Of a stretch of DNA of 64,000 nucleotides, positions 56,935 through 64,000 are shown piece by piece (positions within the stretch are counted from its first letter, which is position 1; every line of letters starts with the position of its first letter). The notes under the pieces were generated by a model, which saw nothing but the letters and a program-made list of their open reading frames with translations, did no database searches and had not been told where the DNA came from. The translations under genes were made by a program, and so were the position numbers. Origin of the DNA: Pseudomonadota bacterium (lineage in GTDB: Bacteria; Desulfobacterota; Binatia; Binatales; Binataceae); the NCBI GenBank assembly GCA_021323945.1, contig JAJPKA010000017.1:236406-300405 (forward strand). Reading direction: 5' to 3'.

Positions 56935-57110
56935 CTTTGTCCTCCTTGAGAGTCTTTCGAATTTGTCGAATCAACGTTGTTAATTTTGGAATCCCGTCCT
57001 TAACTGCCGAACACTTGTTTGACCAACCCGCTCTCACCGGCGCCCACGCCTGGATGTTGCGTCAGCCACGATCGTGCTGCCTCTTCCGACCGGAAGAGAA
57101 GGTTTACCCC

Positions 57111-57911
57111 TCAGCCGCCACCGCGCAGGTACCATGCGCCGTCCGGCTTAACCTGGGTGATCTTGCCGCCGTCCATCGCGATCCTGATAGGTTCGTGGGT
57201 CCAGGCGCAAGCGTCATTCAGGATCGCGCGTTCGCTCGTGTAATCGGCGCTCTGGGCAAGTGTTGAATTCCCGCGGTGGTAGTTAGCACGAATAGCATCG
57301 ATCATCTTCTGGCTCATCCCCTCTCCGGCAGTGTCCGGGAACCTGCCAGCCTTGATTTGAGCCAGCGCGTGTTCCCGCGTTGGACGGTGAGTCATGATGA
57401 AGAAGTCGGTCGCGCAATTCGTGTTGAAGCGTTCGCTACGGTCCGGAAGGTCAACCTCGTGAAAGTGAAACCCGATTCCATAAAGAAAGCGCGTATGATC
57501 GGGTGCGAGCTCGTAGCCGCCCAAGCTTTGCCGAAGGAATCCCATCCATTCGAGAGTCTCAAGCCACCGAGGAACGCCGGCGGAAGACCAGTCCGCGCTG
57601 GGCGGAGAAAGGTCGTCTGGATTCGGGATTAGACCGAGAGACGGCGCGGTGCGCAGGATCAGGCGTGCGAAAAGCTTCTCCTCGTTGGTGAGCACGTAAG
57701 CCGCAAGGTCCCAGCGCATCAGTTTGACGGCTGCCGGATCGCGCCGCAGAAACTCAGCGATGCGCAGCCTGCTCTGCTGAGAGAACGACACGCCCGCCCG
57801 CTCCATTGCCTGGTCGATCGTTGAGCAGCGCAAGAGATCACGCCAGTCGTCGTAAAGAATTTCGACGACTCGGCTTTCTTGGGCCGTTAAATTACGGGCG
57901 CGCACTTTCAT
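57111..57911 (-). CDS. Possible MerB-related protein (organomercurial lyase-like)
   Basis: The 266-residue product has a helical, winged-helix-like N-terminal half and a C-terminal part with NCATDFF (Cys 166, Asp 169), reminiscent of the catalytic C-x-x-D of MerB. ILNDACAWTHEPIRI and KITQVKPDG follow and resemble the next MerB strand pair. The protein ends there, so the region that supplies MerB's third catalytic cysteine is missing. It starts 24 bp after the MerP-like gene. Assignment is tentative: it may be a diverged MerB or an unrelated metal protein. Confidence 0.4.
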   Translation of the reverse strand: MKVRARNLTAQESRVVEILYDDWRDLLRCSTIDQAMERAGVSFSQQSRLRIAEFLRRDPAAVKLMRWDLAAYVLTNEEKLFARLILRTAPSLGLIPNPDDLSPPSADWSSAGVPRWLETLEWMGFLRQSLGGYELAPDHTRFLYGIGFHFHEVDLPDRSERFNTNCATDFFIMTHRPTREHALAQIKAGRFPDTAGEGMSQKMIDAIRANYHRGNSTLAQSADYTSERAILNDACAWTHEPIRIAMDGGKITQVKPDGAWYLRGGG

Positions 57912-57935
57912 TATCGGACGGACCGCACGCTTCGC

Positions 57936-58280
57936 TCAGTGGCGGCATGGGTCGGACGCCGCTGCTGAAGCCGCCTCCGGTTTAAGCGGCTCGGCCTGGA
58001 AACCCGCCTTCTGCACCGCGCTCATCAGTTGGGCGGGTTTGACCGAGTTGTCGACGACTACCTTCGCCGTTGCGGATTTGTAATCAACCTTGGCGCTCTT
58101 GACGCCAGGCACCGACTTGAGCGCCGTTTCGACCTGGCCGGGGCACATTTCACAATGCATCCCTTTGATTCGCAGCGGGCAGGTTTTCTCGCCCGCGAAA
58201 GCCGCGCTTTGAACTATAGCGAGTGCGAGCACGCCGACCAGCAGTATCGCCAATGACCTGTTTATCAGCCGTTTCGTCAT
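57936..58280 (-). CDS. Secreted heavy-metal-associated protein, MerP-like
   Basis: The 114-residue protein has a signal peptide (residues about 7-29, cleavage at AFAG) and one HMA domain with GMHCEMCPGQVE (Cys 43, Cys 46). It ends with a short Ala-rich tail and DPCRH that adds a third cysteine. HMA proteins of this kind pass Hg(II) or Cu(I) to a transporter. It is in addition to the HMA domain fused to MerT at 59863, so this operon has two. It lies 141 bp after merA. Confidence 0.82.
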   Translation of the reverse strand: MTKRLINRSLAILLVGVLALAIVQSAAFAGEKTCPLRIKGMHCEMCPGQVETALKSVPGVKSAKVDYKSATAKVVVDNSVKPAQLMSAVQKAGFQAEPLKPEAASAAASDPCRH

Positions 58281-58421
58281 TAGACCTTCTCCGGTCGTGG
58301 GAATTCATCAGTCAATGGTCCACATAAGACAGGGCCGGCAATGCAGGGCGAGCGTCGCGCCTGGGGGACGGGCGCGCAAAGCCTCGCCTGTGTCATTACC
58401 GGTCCAGAGAAACCCATTGGT

Positions 58422-59843
58422 TTACGTGGCGCAGCAGCTAAGTTTGGTAACGTCTTTTTTGAAGGAGAGCGCCGCGATCTTAAACGCCTCCGCCAGCGTT
58501 GGATAGACGAAAGTGGTGCGCAGGAGATCACCGACCGTCAGGCCATGCTGGACCGCGAGCGCGCCTATATGGATCAAATCCGCGGCCTCGTCGGAGACCA
58601 GGTGCGCGCCAAGGACCTGGTAGTTCCGCGCGTCAACCACGAGCTTCAGGAGGCCGCGAGTGTCACGAATCGCGGCGGCCTTGGGAACGTGCTCGAACGG
58701 AAGCTTCGCCGTCAGAACTTTGCGCCCGCCGGCGCCTGCGTCGCGCTCGCGAAGGCCGATCGAGGCGACCTGCGGTGAGGTAAAGATCGCGTGCGGCACG
58801 TGCATTAAGTTGATACGTTTGCGCGCATTGGCCAGCGCGTTCTCCGCCGCGATGCCGCCTTCCATTGCCGACACCGTGACCAGCATCATCTGGCCGGTGA
58901 CATCGCCCGCGGCCCAGATATTTTTGGCGCTGGTCCGGAGCTGGTCGTCCACGACGATCGCGCCGCGCTCATCGTGCTTGACGCCGGCCTTGTCCAGCCC
59001 AAGGTCGCGAGTGTTCGGCCTGAGGCCTGTGGCCACTAGCAGTCGCTCGGCGAAGAACTCCGTGGACTTGCCGTCAACCAGAGCTTCGACTCGCACGCCG
59101 CCCTCGACCGGCTCAACGCGCGTGACCTTGACCGCAGTGAGGATCTGAATCCCTTCTTCTGTCAGGTAGGTCTTGAGCGTCTCCGAAATGTCCTCGTCCT
59201 CCAGCGGCGCGATGCGCGGCAGGGCCTCCAGAATTGTGACCTTGCTTCCGAAGCGCGCGTAAACCTGACCGAGTTCCAGACCGATCGGCCCGCCGCCGAT
59301 GACAACCAGCGACTTGGGAAGCTGCTTGAGATCAAGCGCTTCCTTGTACGTGAGGTGGGGCGTCCGTTCCATTCCTGGCACTGGAAGTCGAGCGGCTGAG
59401 GCGCCGGTCGCGATAATAAAATGCTCGGCCGTGAGCTTCTGATCGCCGACGCTCACTTCGTTGGGAGAGACGAAAGCCGCGCGGTGAGGCAGGAACTTGA
59501 TCTGCGGAAAGGCTTCCAGGATGTCCCAATACTTGGCTTTACGCAGTCCCTCAACGAGATCGTCTTTCTGGGCGATCACTTCGGCGAAGTTTGCCGCTTC
59601 CTTACCCTGCGGCAGACCGGCGAATCCGTTTCGGCGATAGTCGTGGTAGCGCTCAGCGGCATAGAGCAGGTTCTTGCTCGGCACGCATCCGCGATTGACG
59701 CACGTGCCGCCAATGACACCCTCTTCGGCGACGCCGACGCGCGCGCCGAGTTCGGCGGCGCGTATCGCTGCGGCGAATGCCGCCGAACCGCCACCCAACA
59801 CAAACAGATCGAAGTCTGTCTTGATCGTTTTGTTGAACAACAT
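58422..59843 (-). CDS. merA: Mercuric reductase MerA (no N-terminal HMA domain)
   Basis: MerA reduces Hg(II) to Hg(0) with NADPH. The 473-residue flavoprotein has the FAD motif LGGGSAAFAAA, the redox pair [13 protein letters not shown] (Cys 48, Cys 53) and, decisively, the C-terminal vicinal pair LSCCAT (Cys 470, 471) that delivers mercury to the active site. The NmerA metal-binding domain is absent, as in many MerA. It lies 19 bp after merTP. Confidence 0.95.
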   Translation of the reverse strand: MLFNKTIKTDFDLFVLGGGSAAFAAAIRAAELGARVGVAEEGVIGGTCVNRGCVPSKNLLYAAERYHDYRRNGFAGLPQGKEAANFAEVIAQKDDLVEGLRKAKYWDILEAFPQIKFLPHRAAFVSPNEVSVGDQKLTAEHFIIATGASAARLPVPGMERTPHLTYKEALDLKQLPKSLVVIGGGPIGLELGQVYARFGSKVTILEALPRIAPLEDEDISETLKTYLTEEGIQILTAVKVTRVEPVEGGVRVEALVDGKSTEFFAERLLVATGLRPNTRDLGLDKAGVKHDERGAIVVDDQLRTSAKNIWAAGDVTGQMMLVTVSAMEGGIAAENALANARKRINLMHVPHAIFTSPQVASIGLRERDAGAGGRKVLTAKLPFEHVPKAAAIRDTRGLLKLVVDARNYQVLGAHLVSDEAADLIHIGALAVQHGLTVGDLLRTTFVYPTLAEAFKIAALSFKKDVTKLSCCAT

Positions 59844-59862
59844 AATAGGGTACCGAATCGAA

Positions 59863-60471
59863 TCAGTTGGCGACGCGAGCGTCGTATCCCGCCGATTTAA
59901 CTGCCTCGACCAGTTGCTCCGGAGAAGCCTTGGCCGGGTTATATTCGACGATGACGGTCTGGTCTCGAAGGCTCACGTCGACAGAATGGACACCTTGGAC
60001 TTTCGCCAGGCTGCTCTTGATTTCGGGGATACAGGCGGCGCAGTCCATGCCCTTGACCGCGAGAACCTTGCGCAGGTATTCGGCCGGGTTGCTCGATGCG
60101 TTCTCCGTCATGGTGTTCTGTGACGCTTGGGCGTTCGTGGAGGGAGGAGAAAAAATCCTCGTAAACGTCGGTGCGAGCCCCGAGCCCGCGAAAATAACGA
60201 CCAGCACGGTTGCAATCGAAAGCGCGGCCATCGTCCGGCGCTCACCGCGGACGCTTGAATTCAGGGCGTAGGCCCTACGCCTTTCGCGCAAGAAGTAGAA
60301 CCAGGCGACCGCCAGCACAACGAGCCCGCCCAGATCGAAATAGATGCCCAAACCGCCAAGGATCGAGCCCAAACCAACGCTGCCCAAGCCCACCAGCACC
60401 GCAGCCAGCGGGAGCACACAACACGCCGATGCCAAAACCACTGACAACCACCCAAGTTTTTCAGACCTCAC
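59863..60471 (-). CDS. merTP: Fused mercuric transporter MerT-MerP
   Basis: GTG 60471, with AGGAG 9 nt upstream, starts a roughly 202-residue protein; an ATG at 60531 lies at the predicted transcription start and is less likely. The first helix contains ASACCVLP, the Cys-Cys pair of MerT, and three membrane segments precede a C-terminal HMA domain with KGMDCAACIPEIK. MerT brings Hg(II) across the inner membrane and MerP-type domains hand it over. It is first in a leftward run to bufC and has an ECF-type promoter in front. Confidence 0.92.
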   Translation of the reverse strand: MRSEKLGWLSVVLASACCVLPLAAVLVGLGSVGLGSILGGLGIYFDLGGLVVLAVAWFYFLRERRRAYALNSSVRGERRTMAALSIATVLVVIFAGSGLAPTFTRIFSPPSTNAQASQNTMTENASSNPAEYLRKVLAVKGMDCAACIPEIKSSLAKVQGVHSVDVSLRDQTVIVEYNPAKASPEQLVEAVKSAGYDARVAN

Positions 60472-60537
60472 GTTAAGTTCTCCTCGCCTGAGCTTGCGAT
60501 CTCTACCGCGACTGTCGAAGTTCGAATTCACCGCTTA

Positions 60538-60563
60538 GAACGGGGCAAAGCGCCGAAAGTTAC
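60538..60563 (-). promoter_or_regulatory. ECF-type promoter for merTP
   Basis: On the minus strand GTAAC (60563-60559), exactly 16 bp, then CGTTC (60542-60538). The predicted start is about 60531, giving a 60-nt leader before GTG 60471. The same GTAAC-N16-CGTT layout occurs twice in front of the sigma gene. Confidence 0.7.
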
Positions 60564-60897
60564 AAACGCGCCGTTGCTCGACTGGTATTCAGCCTTCGCG
60601 GTTAGAAACCGAGTGCCCCGCTCGAATGACCGCAATCGTCGCAAGGAGCTGCTCAAAGGTCATGTTAAGGTTGCGAAATTCGCGCTGGCACAAGACCCAC
60701 GCGTTCCGCCCGCGATTCGCGACGAGACCCTCGAAGGGTGGTGTGGCGACGGGCGGAAACGACCTCGCTTTGGTCAACGCCATTAGTGGGGGTAAAGCCG
60801 CCACGCCATGCCGCTCGGTTACCCGTCATTATTAGAGCGATGTTCGCATTGTCACGATGCGCACCTGTCACGGCTTTTTGTCCGCAGACGTTCTATG

Positions 60898-60923
60898 GAA
60901 CGGGTGTTCGGCGGAAAGGTTAC
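60898..60923 (-). promoter_or_regulatory. ECF-type promoter, leftward, upstream of the mer run
   Basis: Minus-strand GTAAC (60923-60919), 16 bp, CGTTC (60902-60898). It points toward merTP from about 400 bp away and is arranged back-to-back with the rightward site at 60939. No credible gene lies between it and merTP, so it may give a long leader or an sRNA. Confidence 0.6.
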
Positions 60924-60938
60924 CAATCGCTCACCGAG

Positions 60939-60964
60939 GTAACTTTCTCGGCCCCTGCCCGTTA
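60939..60964 (+). promoter_or_regulatory. ECF-type promoter, autoregulatory for the sigma gene
   Basis: GTAAC (60939-60943), 16 bp, CGTTA (60960-60964). The start would fall near 60970, only a few bases before ATG 60975, so the message would be nearly leaderless unless translation begins elsewhere. The matching spacing with the other two sites makes chance unlikely. Confidence 0.6.
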
Positions 60965-60974
60965 TAAGGGATGC

Positions 60975-61571
60975 ATGAGCGCAGGAAGCGCGCGGAACGA
61001 CGAAGATTTGATGCTCGCTTATGCGGGCGGCGACGTCGGCGCTTTCGATGAATTATACAAGCGGTATGGCACAAAGCTCTTCAACTTTCTGCTCCGCGCA
61101 TGCGGCGATCGTACGATGGCAGAGGACCTTTTTCAGGCCACCTTCCTGCATCTTCATCAGGCGCGAAAAAACTACGAGGCCGGCACGTTCAAGGCTTTCC
61201 TGTTCACCATCGCCGCCAATCTGCTGAGGGACGAACTGAGCCGCGCCGAACACCGGCGGCGATCGATTACGGGTGAGGAAACCATCGAAGCGATCCCTGG
61301 GGGCAACCGGATCGCAGACAGCGATCCGGAATCCCTTAGCGAGGCGCGTGAGGCGAGCGAGATAATCGAAGCCGCGATTGCGCAGTTGCCGCTCGGCCTG
61401 CGCGAGACGTTACTGCTCAGCCGCTACCAGGGATTGGGCGGGCGTGAGATCGCCGCGGCGCTCGGGATTTCCGAAGGCGCAGTTAAGGTGCGACTATTCC
61501 GCGCGCTGGCGCAACTCCGCGCGGCGCTCCGCGCGCCGGATAAGGCTGCGGATGAATCTGGCAATGAATAG
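60975..61571 (+). CDS. ECF-family RNA polymerase sigma factor
   Basis: The product is 198 residues from ATG 60975. Region 2 is DEDLMLAYAGGDVGAFDELYKRYGTKLFNFLLRACGDRTMAEDLFQATFLHLHQAR (key residues D-A-E/D-L-x-Q) and region 4 is LPLGLRETLLLSRYQGLGGREIAAALGISEGAVKVRLFRALAQLR. The frame is open far upstream, but that part is non-coding-like. The anti-sigma gene overlaps its end. With no MerR in sight, it is the best candidate regulator of the divergent mer-buf run. Confidence 0.93.
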   Translation: MSAGSARNDEDLMLAYAGGDVGAFDELYKRYGTKLFNFLLRACGDRTMAEDLFQATFLHLHQARKNYEAGTFKAFLFTIAANLLRDELSRAEHRRRSITGEETIEAIPGGNRIADSDPESLSEAREASEIIEAAIAQLPLGLRETLLLSRYQGLGGREIAAALGISEGAVKVRLFRALAQLRAALRAPDKAADESGNE

Positions 61572-62466
61572 ATGCGAAGAGACTCAGCTCGAACTCACCA
61601 ATGCTTTGGCCGAAGGCAACCTGCACACGCCAGCCGAACTCCAGGCCCATCTGCGCAGGTGCGCGACTTGCCGCCAGGCATGGCAGGAGATGAGGCTCAC
61701 CTGGCGGGCCTTGGGCGCGCTTCCCGAACAGGAACTGCCCGCCGGCCTTTCACAAACGACTCGTGCGCGCGTTTTGCGAGAACTTGAACGTGAGCAGGCG
61801 AATGCCGAAAGCGCGCGGATGGGAAAATCGGCCCTGGTCAGCGTAACGCTGGGCGTGGTGTTTTCGGTCGCCTCGGTCTGGGTGCTGGGGCAAAAGAGCG
61901 ACTTGACGGCCTTTTCACCCCAGGTGCTGCTGAGCATGGGCGCGGCGTGGGCCGCCCTGTATGCCGCTGCGGTCCTTTTGGCGATCCGCGGCGATGGCGA
62001 GCCGCGCTATGGCATCGCCGCGCGATGGGTTGGTATCGCGGGACTCGTGGCGATGGGGCTTTCGCTCGCGTTGACCGGGTCCTGCTCGATCGGCCAGGCG
62101 CTCGATTACTGCAAGATGAGTCCGGGCGTGCGCCACCTTTTCGCGGGTGTGCAGAGCCAGACCCTGTTTTTTTTGCTCGGGAGCCTTTATTCGCTGGTTC
62201 CGCTTCTGATTGCCTCCGCGATTGTTGGTATCAAGGCGCCAAGGCATCCCGTCGTGCTCGGCCTGATGGCGGGCGGGGTGTTCGTACTCCTCGCGCTGCC
62301 GGCAATTATCCTCCAGTGTGGGGCATTCTCCGTGGGCGTGAGCCTGAGTTGGATATTCGGCTCGGTGGTCGGCTCGCTGGCCGGCGGCCCCGTCGGCTCG
62401 CTGGCCTGGGCCGTGCTGTATCGACACTTCCGCCCGGTTCATACCGGGGCAGCGGGTACGGCATGA
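61552..62466 (+). CDS. Anti-sigma factor: zinc finger plus NrsF-like membrane domain
   Basis: The product is 304 residues; ATG 61552 lies 20 bp inside the sigma gene. The N-terminus has an anti-sigma zinc motif, H33-x3-C37-x2-C40 (AHLRRCATC). Six to seven membrane helices follow, with periplasm-facing or membrane cysteines in TGSCSIGQALDYCKMS and IILQCGAF. The C-terminal GLMAGGVFVLLALPAIILQC and GPVGSLAWAVLYRH segments resemble the DUF1109/NrsF family, which senses metals through cysteines and holds SigF inactive. The combination of ZAS and NrsF-like parts is notable. Confidence 0.8.
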   Translation: MNLAMNRCEETQLELTNALAEGNLHTPAELQAHLRRCATCRQAWQEMRLTWRALGALPEQELPAGLSQTTRARVLRELEREQANAESARMGKSALVSVTLGVVFSVASVWVLGQKSDLTAFSPQVLLSMGAAWAALYAAAVLLAIRGDGEPRYGIAARWVGIAGLVAMGLSLALTGSCSIGQALDYCKMSPGVRHLFAGVQSQTLFFLLGSLYSLVPLLIASAIVGIKAPRHPVVLGLMAGGVFVLLALPAIILQCGAFSVGVSLSWIFGSVVGSLAGGPVGSLAWAVLYRHFRPVHTGAAGTA

Positions 62467-62490
62467 GATAACGAATTCTCAGATCGTGCG

Positions 62491-62739
62491 GTGATGATCA
62501 TGAAATACGTGATTCCAACGGCGCTGACTTCTGTTCCAATGCTGCTGGCGTCAAACGCACGGGCCGATCCGTGCAGCGACGCGATCTGCTCGCTTGCCGG
62601 TCACGCCGGTTCTTCTTTGGGGAGGGGTGGCATTCTAGGCGTGCTCGTAGCGGACGCTGTTATTCTGGGCGTGTGGTTATATCGCCGGCGCGATCGAGTT
62701 GATGACAGCGCCGCGCCTGACAGAACTGACAACGTCTAA
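62491..62739 (+). CDS. Small exported or membrane protein
   Basis: 82 residues (ATG 62491 or the internal ATG 62500): a signal-like segment ending SNARADP, a short loop with two cysteines (DPCSDAICS) and a second hydrophobic helix followed by basic residues. It lies 24 bp after the anti-sigma gene on the same strand, and its cysteine pair hints at metal or redox function. Family not recognised. Confidence 0.5.
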   Translation: MMIMKYVIPTALTSVPMLLASNARADPCSDAICSLAGHAGSSLGRGGILGVLVADAVILGVWLYRRRDRVDDSAAPDRTDNV

Positions 62740-63114
62740 GTCTGATTTCGAAGACTCGGTAACTATGCACACAGTGAAGGTTGCCCGCGCCGTCGGTACC
62801 GCTGCACCGTTTCGAGGCCATCCTTTCGCAAACCGTCGATATACTTCTCTAGAAATAGTCGGACGACGTTGGCCACTATCGCGGCCACATTGATTTGCTC
62901 GCCGTTCATCTCGAGGACATCGGCCGCAACGTGGCGATCTTCGATTTCTCGCGAACCAGGAAGCTTACTGCCGATAGCCGCGCCCCTGCCTGACTTGGCT
63001 TTTAAATGAAACGGGAGTGGGCGCGATCGGGCGGGCGCGACTGCGCGTTCGGAGGCCCCTACTGAAGATGCGCTCTTCATCAATAGATACGCAGCTGAAA
63101 AAAGGATTTGACGT
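62740..63114. other. Intergenic region with a possible small minus-strand frame
   Basis: These 375 bp contain an antisense frame ending at 62763 whose last part (EMNGEQINVAAIVANVVRLF, then LEKYIDGLRKDG) has protein-like composition, but no ribosome site or family supports it. AAGGA before ATG 63115 belongs to the next gene. Confidence 0.35.
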
Positions 63115-64000
63115 ATGGAAAGACGACACTTCGATTTGGTCATCCTGGGATCCGGGTCCACCGCCTTCGCCGCGGCGATCCGCGCCGCGGAACTCGGCAA
63201 GACCGCGGCGATGACGGAGAACCGCACGCTCGGCGGCACCTGCGTTAATCGCGGATGCCTTCCCTCGAAGAACCTGATCGCGGCGGCGGGCATCGTTCAC
63301 GAAGCGGCGCATCCCCGCTATCCCGGAATCGAACCTGCGCGACTTAGGGTCAACTTCGCGGAGCTGGTTCGCCAAAAGGACGAAGTGATCGCCTATTACC
63401 GCGAGAAGAAATACCAGAGCATTGTCGGCGATCGCATCAGCGTATTCGAAGGGACCGCGCGCTTCGTCGAGCGCAACGCCGTTGAGGTGGGCGATGTTCG
63501 CCTGGAGGCCGAACGCTTTCTGGTCGCGACAGGATCGCGGCCGTTCATCGCGCCTCTCAAGGGACTCGAACAAGTTCCCTTCATGACTAGCGATCTTCTC
63601 ACGAGTCACGAGCCCATGGAGCTCAAGGAGCAGCCGGAGTCGCTCACGATTGTGGGCGGCGGCTATATCGCGCTCGAACTTGGGCAATTCTTCAGCCGGC
63701 TCGGTACCCGGGTTACGATTCTCGAACCTCGCAAGCAGATCCTTCCAAGTTACGAACCTGAGGTCGGCCAAACGCTCACGGAGATTCTCTGCGAGGAGGG
63801 CATCACCCTGCTCACGTCAAGCAAGGTTCTCTCGGTTCGCCGCGATGGGACCGGGGTCCTGGTCGATGTCGACGGAAGTGTGAATCGAACGATTCGCTCC
63901 TCGCATCTGTTGGTCGCTACAGGCCGGGTGCCAAACACGGAAAACCTGGGCCTGGAGAGGGTCGGCGTTCTCACCGACCAGAACGGCGCGATTATCGTGG
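63115..64000 (+). CDS. MerA/lipoamide-dehydrogenase-like flavoprotein (runs off the window)
   Basis: 295 codons are visible with no stop before the window end. The FAD motif [18 protein letters not shown], the redox pair [13 protein letters not shown] (Cys 43, Cys 48), ATGSRP and the NAD(P) motif [15 protein letters not shown] are clear. The CVNRGC spacing and the [10 protein letters not shown] start match MerA more than lipoamide dehydrogenase, but the diagnostic C-terminal cysteines are beyond the end. It may be a second mercuric reductase. AAGGA lies 8-9 nt before the ATG. Confidence 0.85.
   Translation, partial: MERRHFDLVILGSGSTAFAAAIRAAELGKTAAMTENRTLGGTCVNRGCLPSKNLIAAAGIVHEAAHPRYPGIEPARLRVNFAELVRQKDEVIAYYREKKYQSIVGDRISVFEGTARFVERNAVEVGDVRLEAERFLVATGSRPFIAPLKGLEQVPFMTSDLLTSHEPMELKEQPESLTIVGGGYIALELGQFFSRLGTRVTILEPRKQILPSYEPEVGQTLTEILCEEGITLLTSSKVLSVRRDGTGVLVDVDGSVNRTIRSSHLLVATGRVPNTENLGLERVGVLTDQNGAIIV

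Noticed and set aside
56935..57110. A fourth GTAAC-N16-CGTT site before bufA
   Set aside because: A CGTT lies at 56976-56973 (minus) but the -35 position reads ACGGG, so the motif is not met.
60532..60900. A merR gene or MerR operator between merTP and the sigma gene
   Set aside because: No HTH protein frame and no long dyad with a 19-bp promoter spacer; only short frames of poor composition.

Overview
The window is bacterial, fairly GC-rich and densely packed with genes. Its content suggests an uncultured soil or sediment lineage of the Desulfobacterota/Binatota type. The reasons are an MMPL transporter paired with a YCF48-like propeller, an ACMSD-like amidohydrolase, three LLM-class (F420/flavin) oxidoreductases, and a reductase-ligase-ACP-acyltransferase megaprotein of the kind known from myxobacterial ether-lipid synthesis. 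This placement is inference from gene content; there is no rRNA here.

Layout. 0-9.5 kb: MMPL transporter plus YCF48-like protein, a polysaccharide deacetylase, a DOPA-dioxygenase-like protein, an amidohydrolase, a small membrane protein and a secreted beta-helix protein. 9.7-17.1 kb: a TetR regulator followed by three overlapping genes (HAD-IB phosphatase, LarA/DUF2088-like protein, 1440-residue reductase-ligase-ACP-acyltransferase), best read as a lipid, probably ether-lipid, operon. 17.2-21.4 kb: hemC, cobA-hemD fusion and hemB; the last 23 bp of hemB are tandemly repeated behind the gene. 21.5-31.6 kb: SDR, Vgb-like propeller, patatin, metallophosphoesterase, three LLM oxidoreductases and a BtuF-like protein. 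32-35.1 kb: two thymidylate-kinase-like proteins (the second without the P-loop lysine), a frameshifted CHAD gene and SixA. 35.2-39 kb: B12/radical-SAM protein, SH3 protein, GNAT-like protein and a small membrane protein. 39.6-43.8 kb: a segment bounded by a 147/148-bp direct repeat that includes the 3' two thirds of tRNA-Ser(GCU); inside are two adjacent related secreted/anchored proteins. 44-50 kb: BBE-type flavoprotein, a lipid-flippase-like membrane protein with a periplasmic partner, YchF, an alpha/beta hydrolase and tRNA-Thr(CGU). 50.3-54.5 kb: a broken membrane protein gene and three related O-methyltransferases with a remnant of a fourth.

54.9-64 kb is a metal-response island. On the minus strand it reads merTP (fused), merA, a secreted MerP-like protein, a possible MerB-related protein, then bufA-bufB-bufC (a bufferin precursor, its MNIO/DUF692 modifying enzyme and the DUF2063 partner). 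Divergent to it are an ECF sigma factor, an overlapping zinc-finger/NrsF-like anti-sigma factor, a small secreted protein and a second MerA-like flavoprotein that runs off the window. No MerR gene is visible. Instead three sites of the form GTAAC-N16-CGTT stand before the sigma gene, divergently from it, and before merTP. This suggests that mercury reduction/uptake and a bufferin system are run as one ECF-controlled response, which is the most interesting system in the window.
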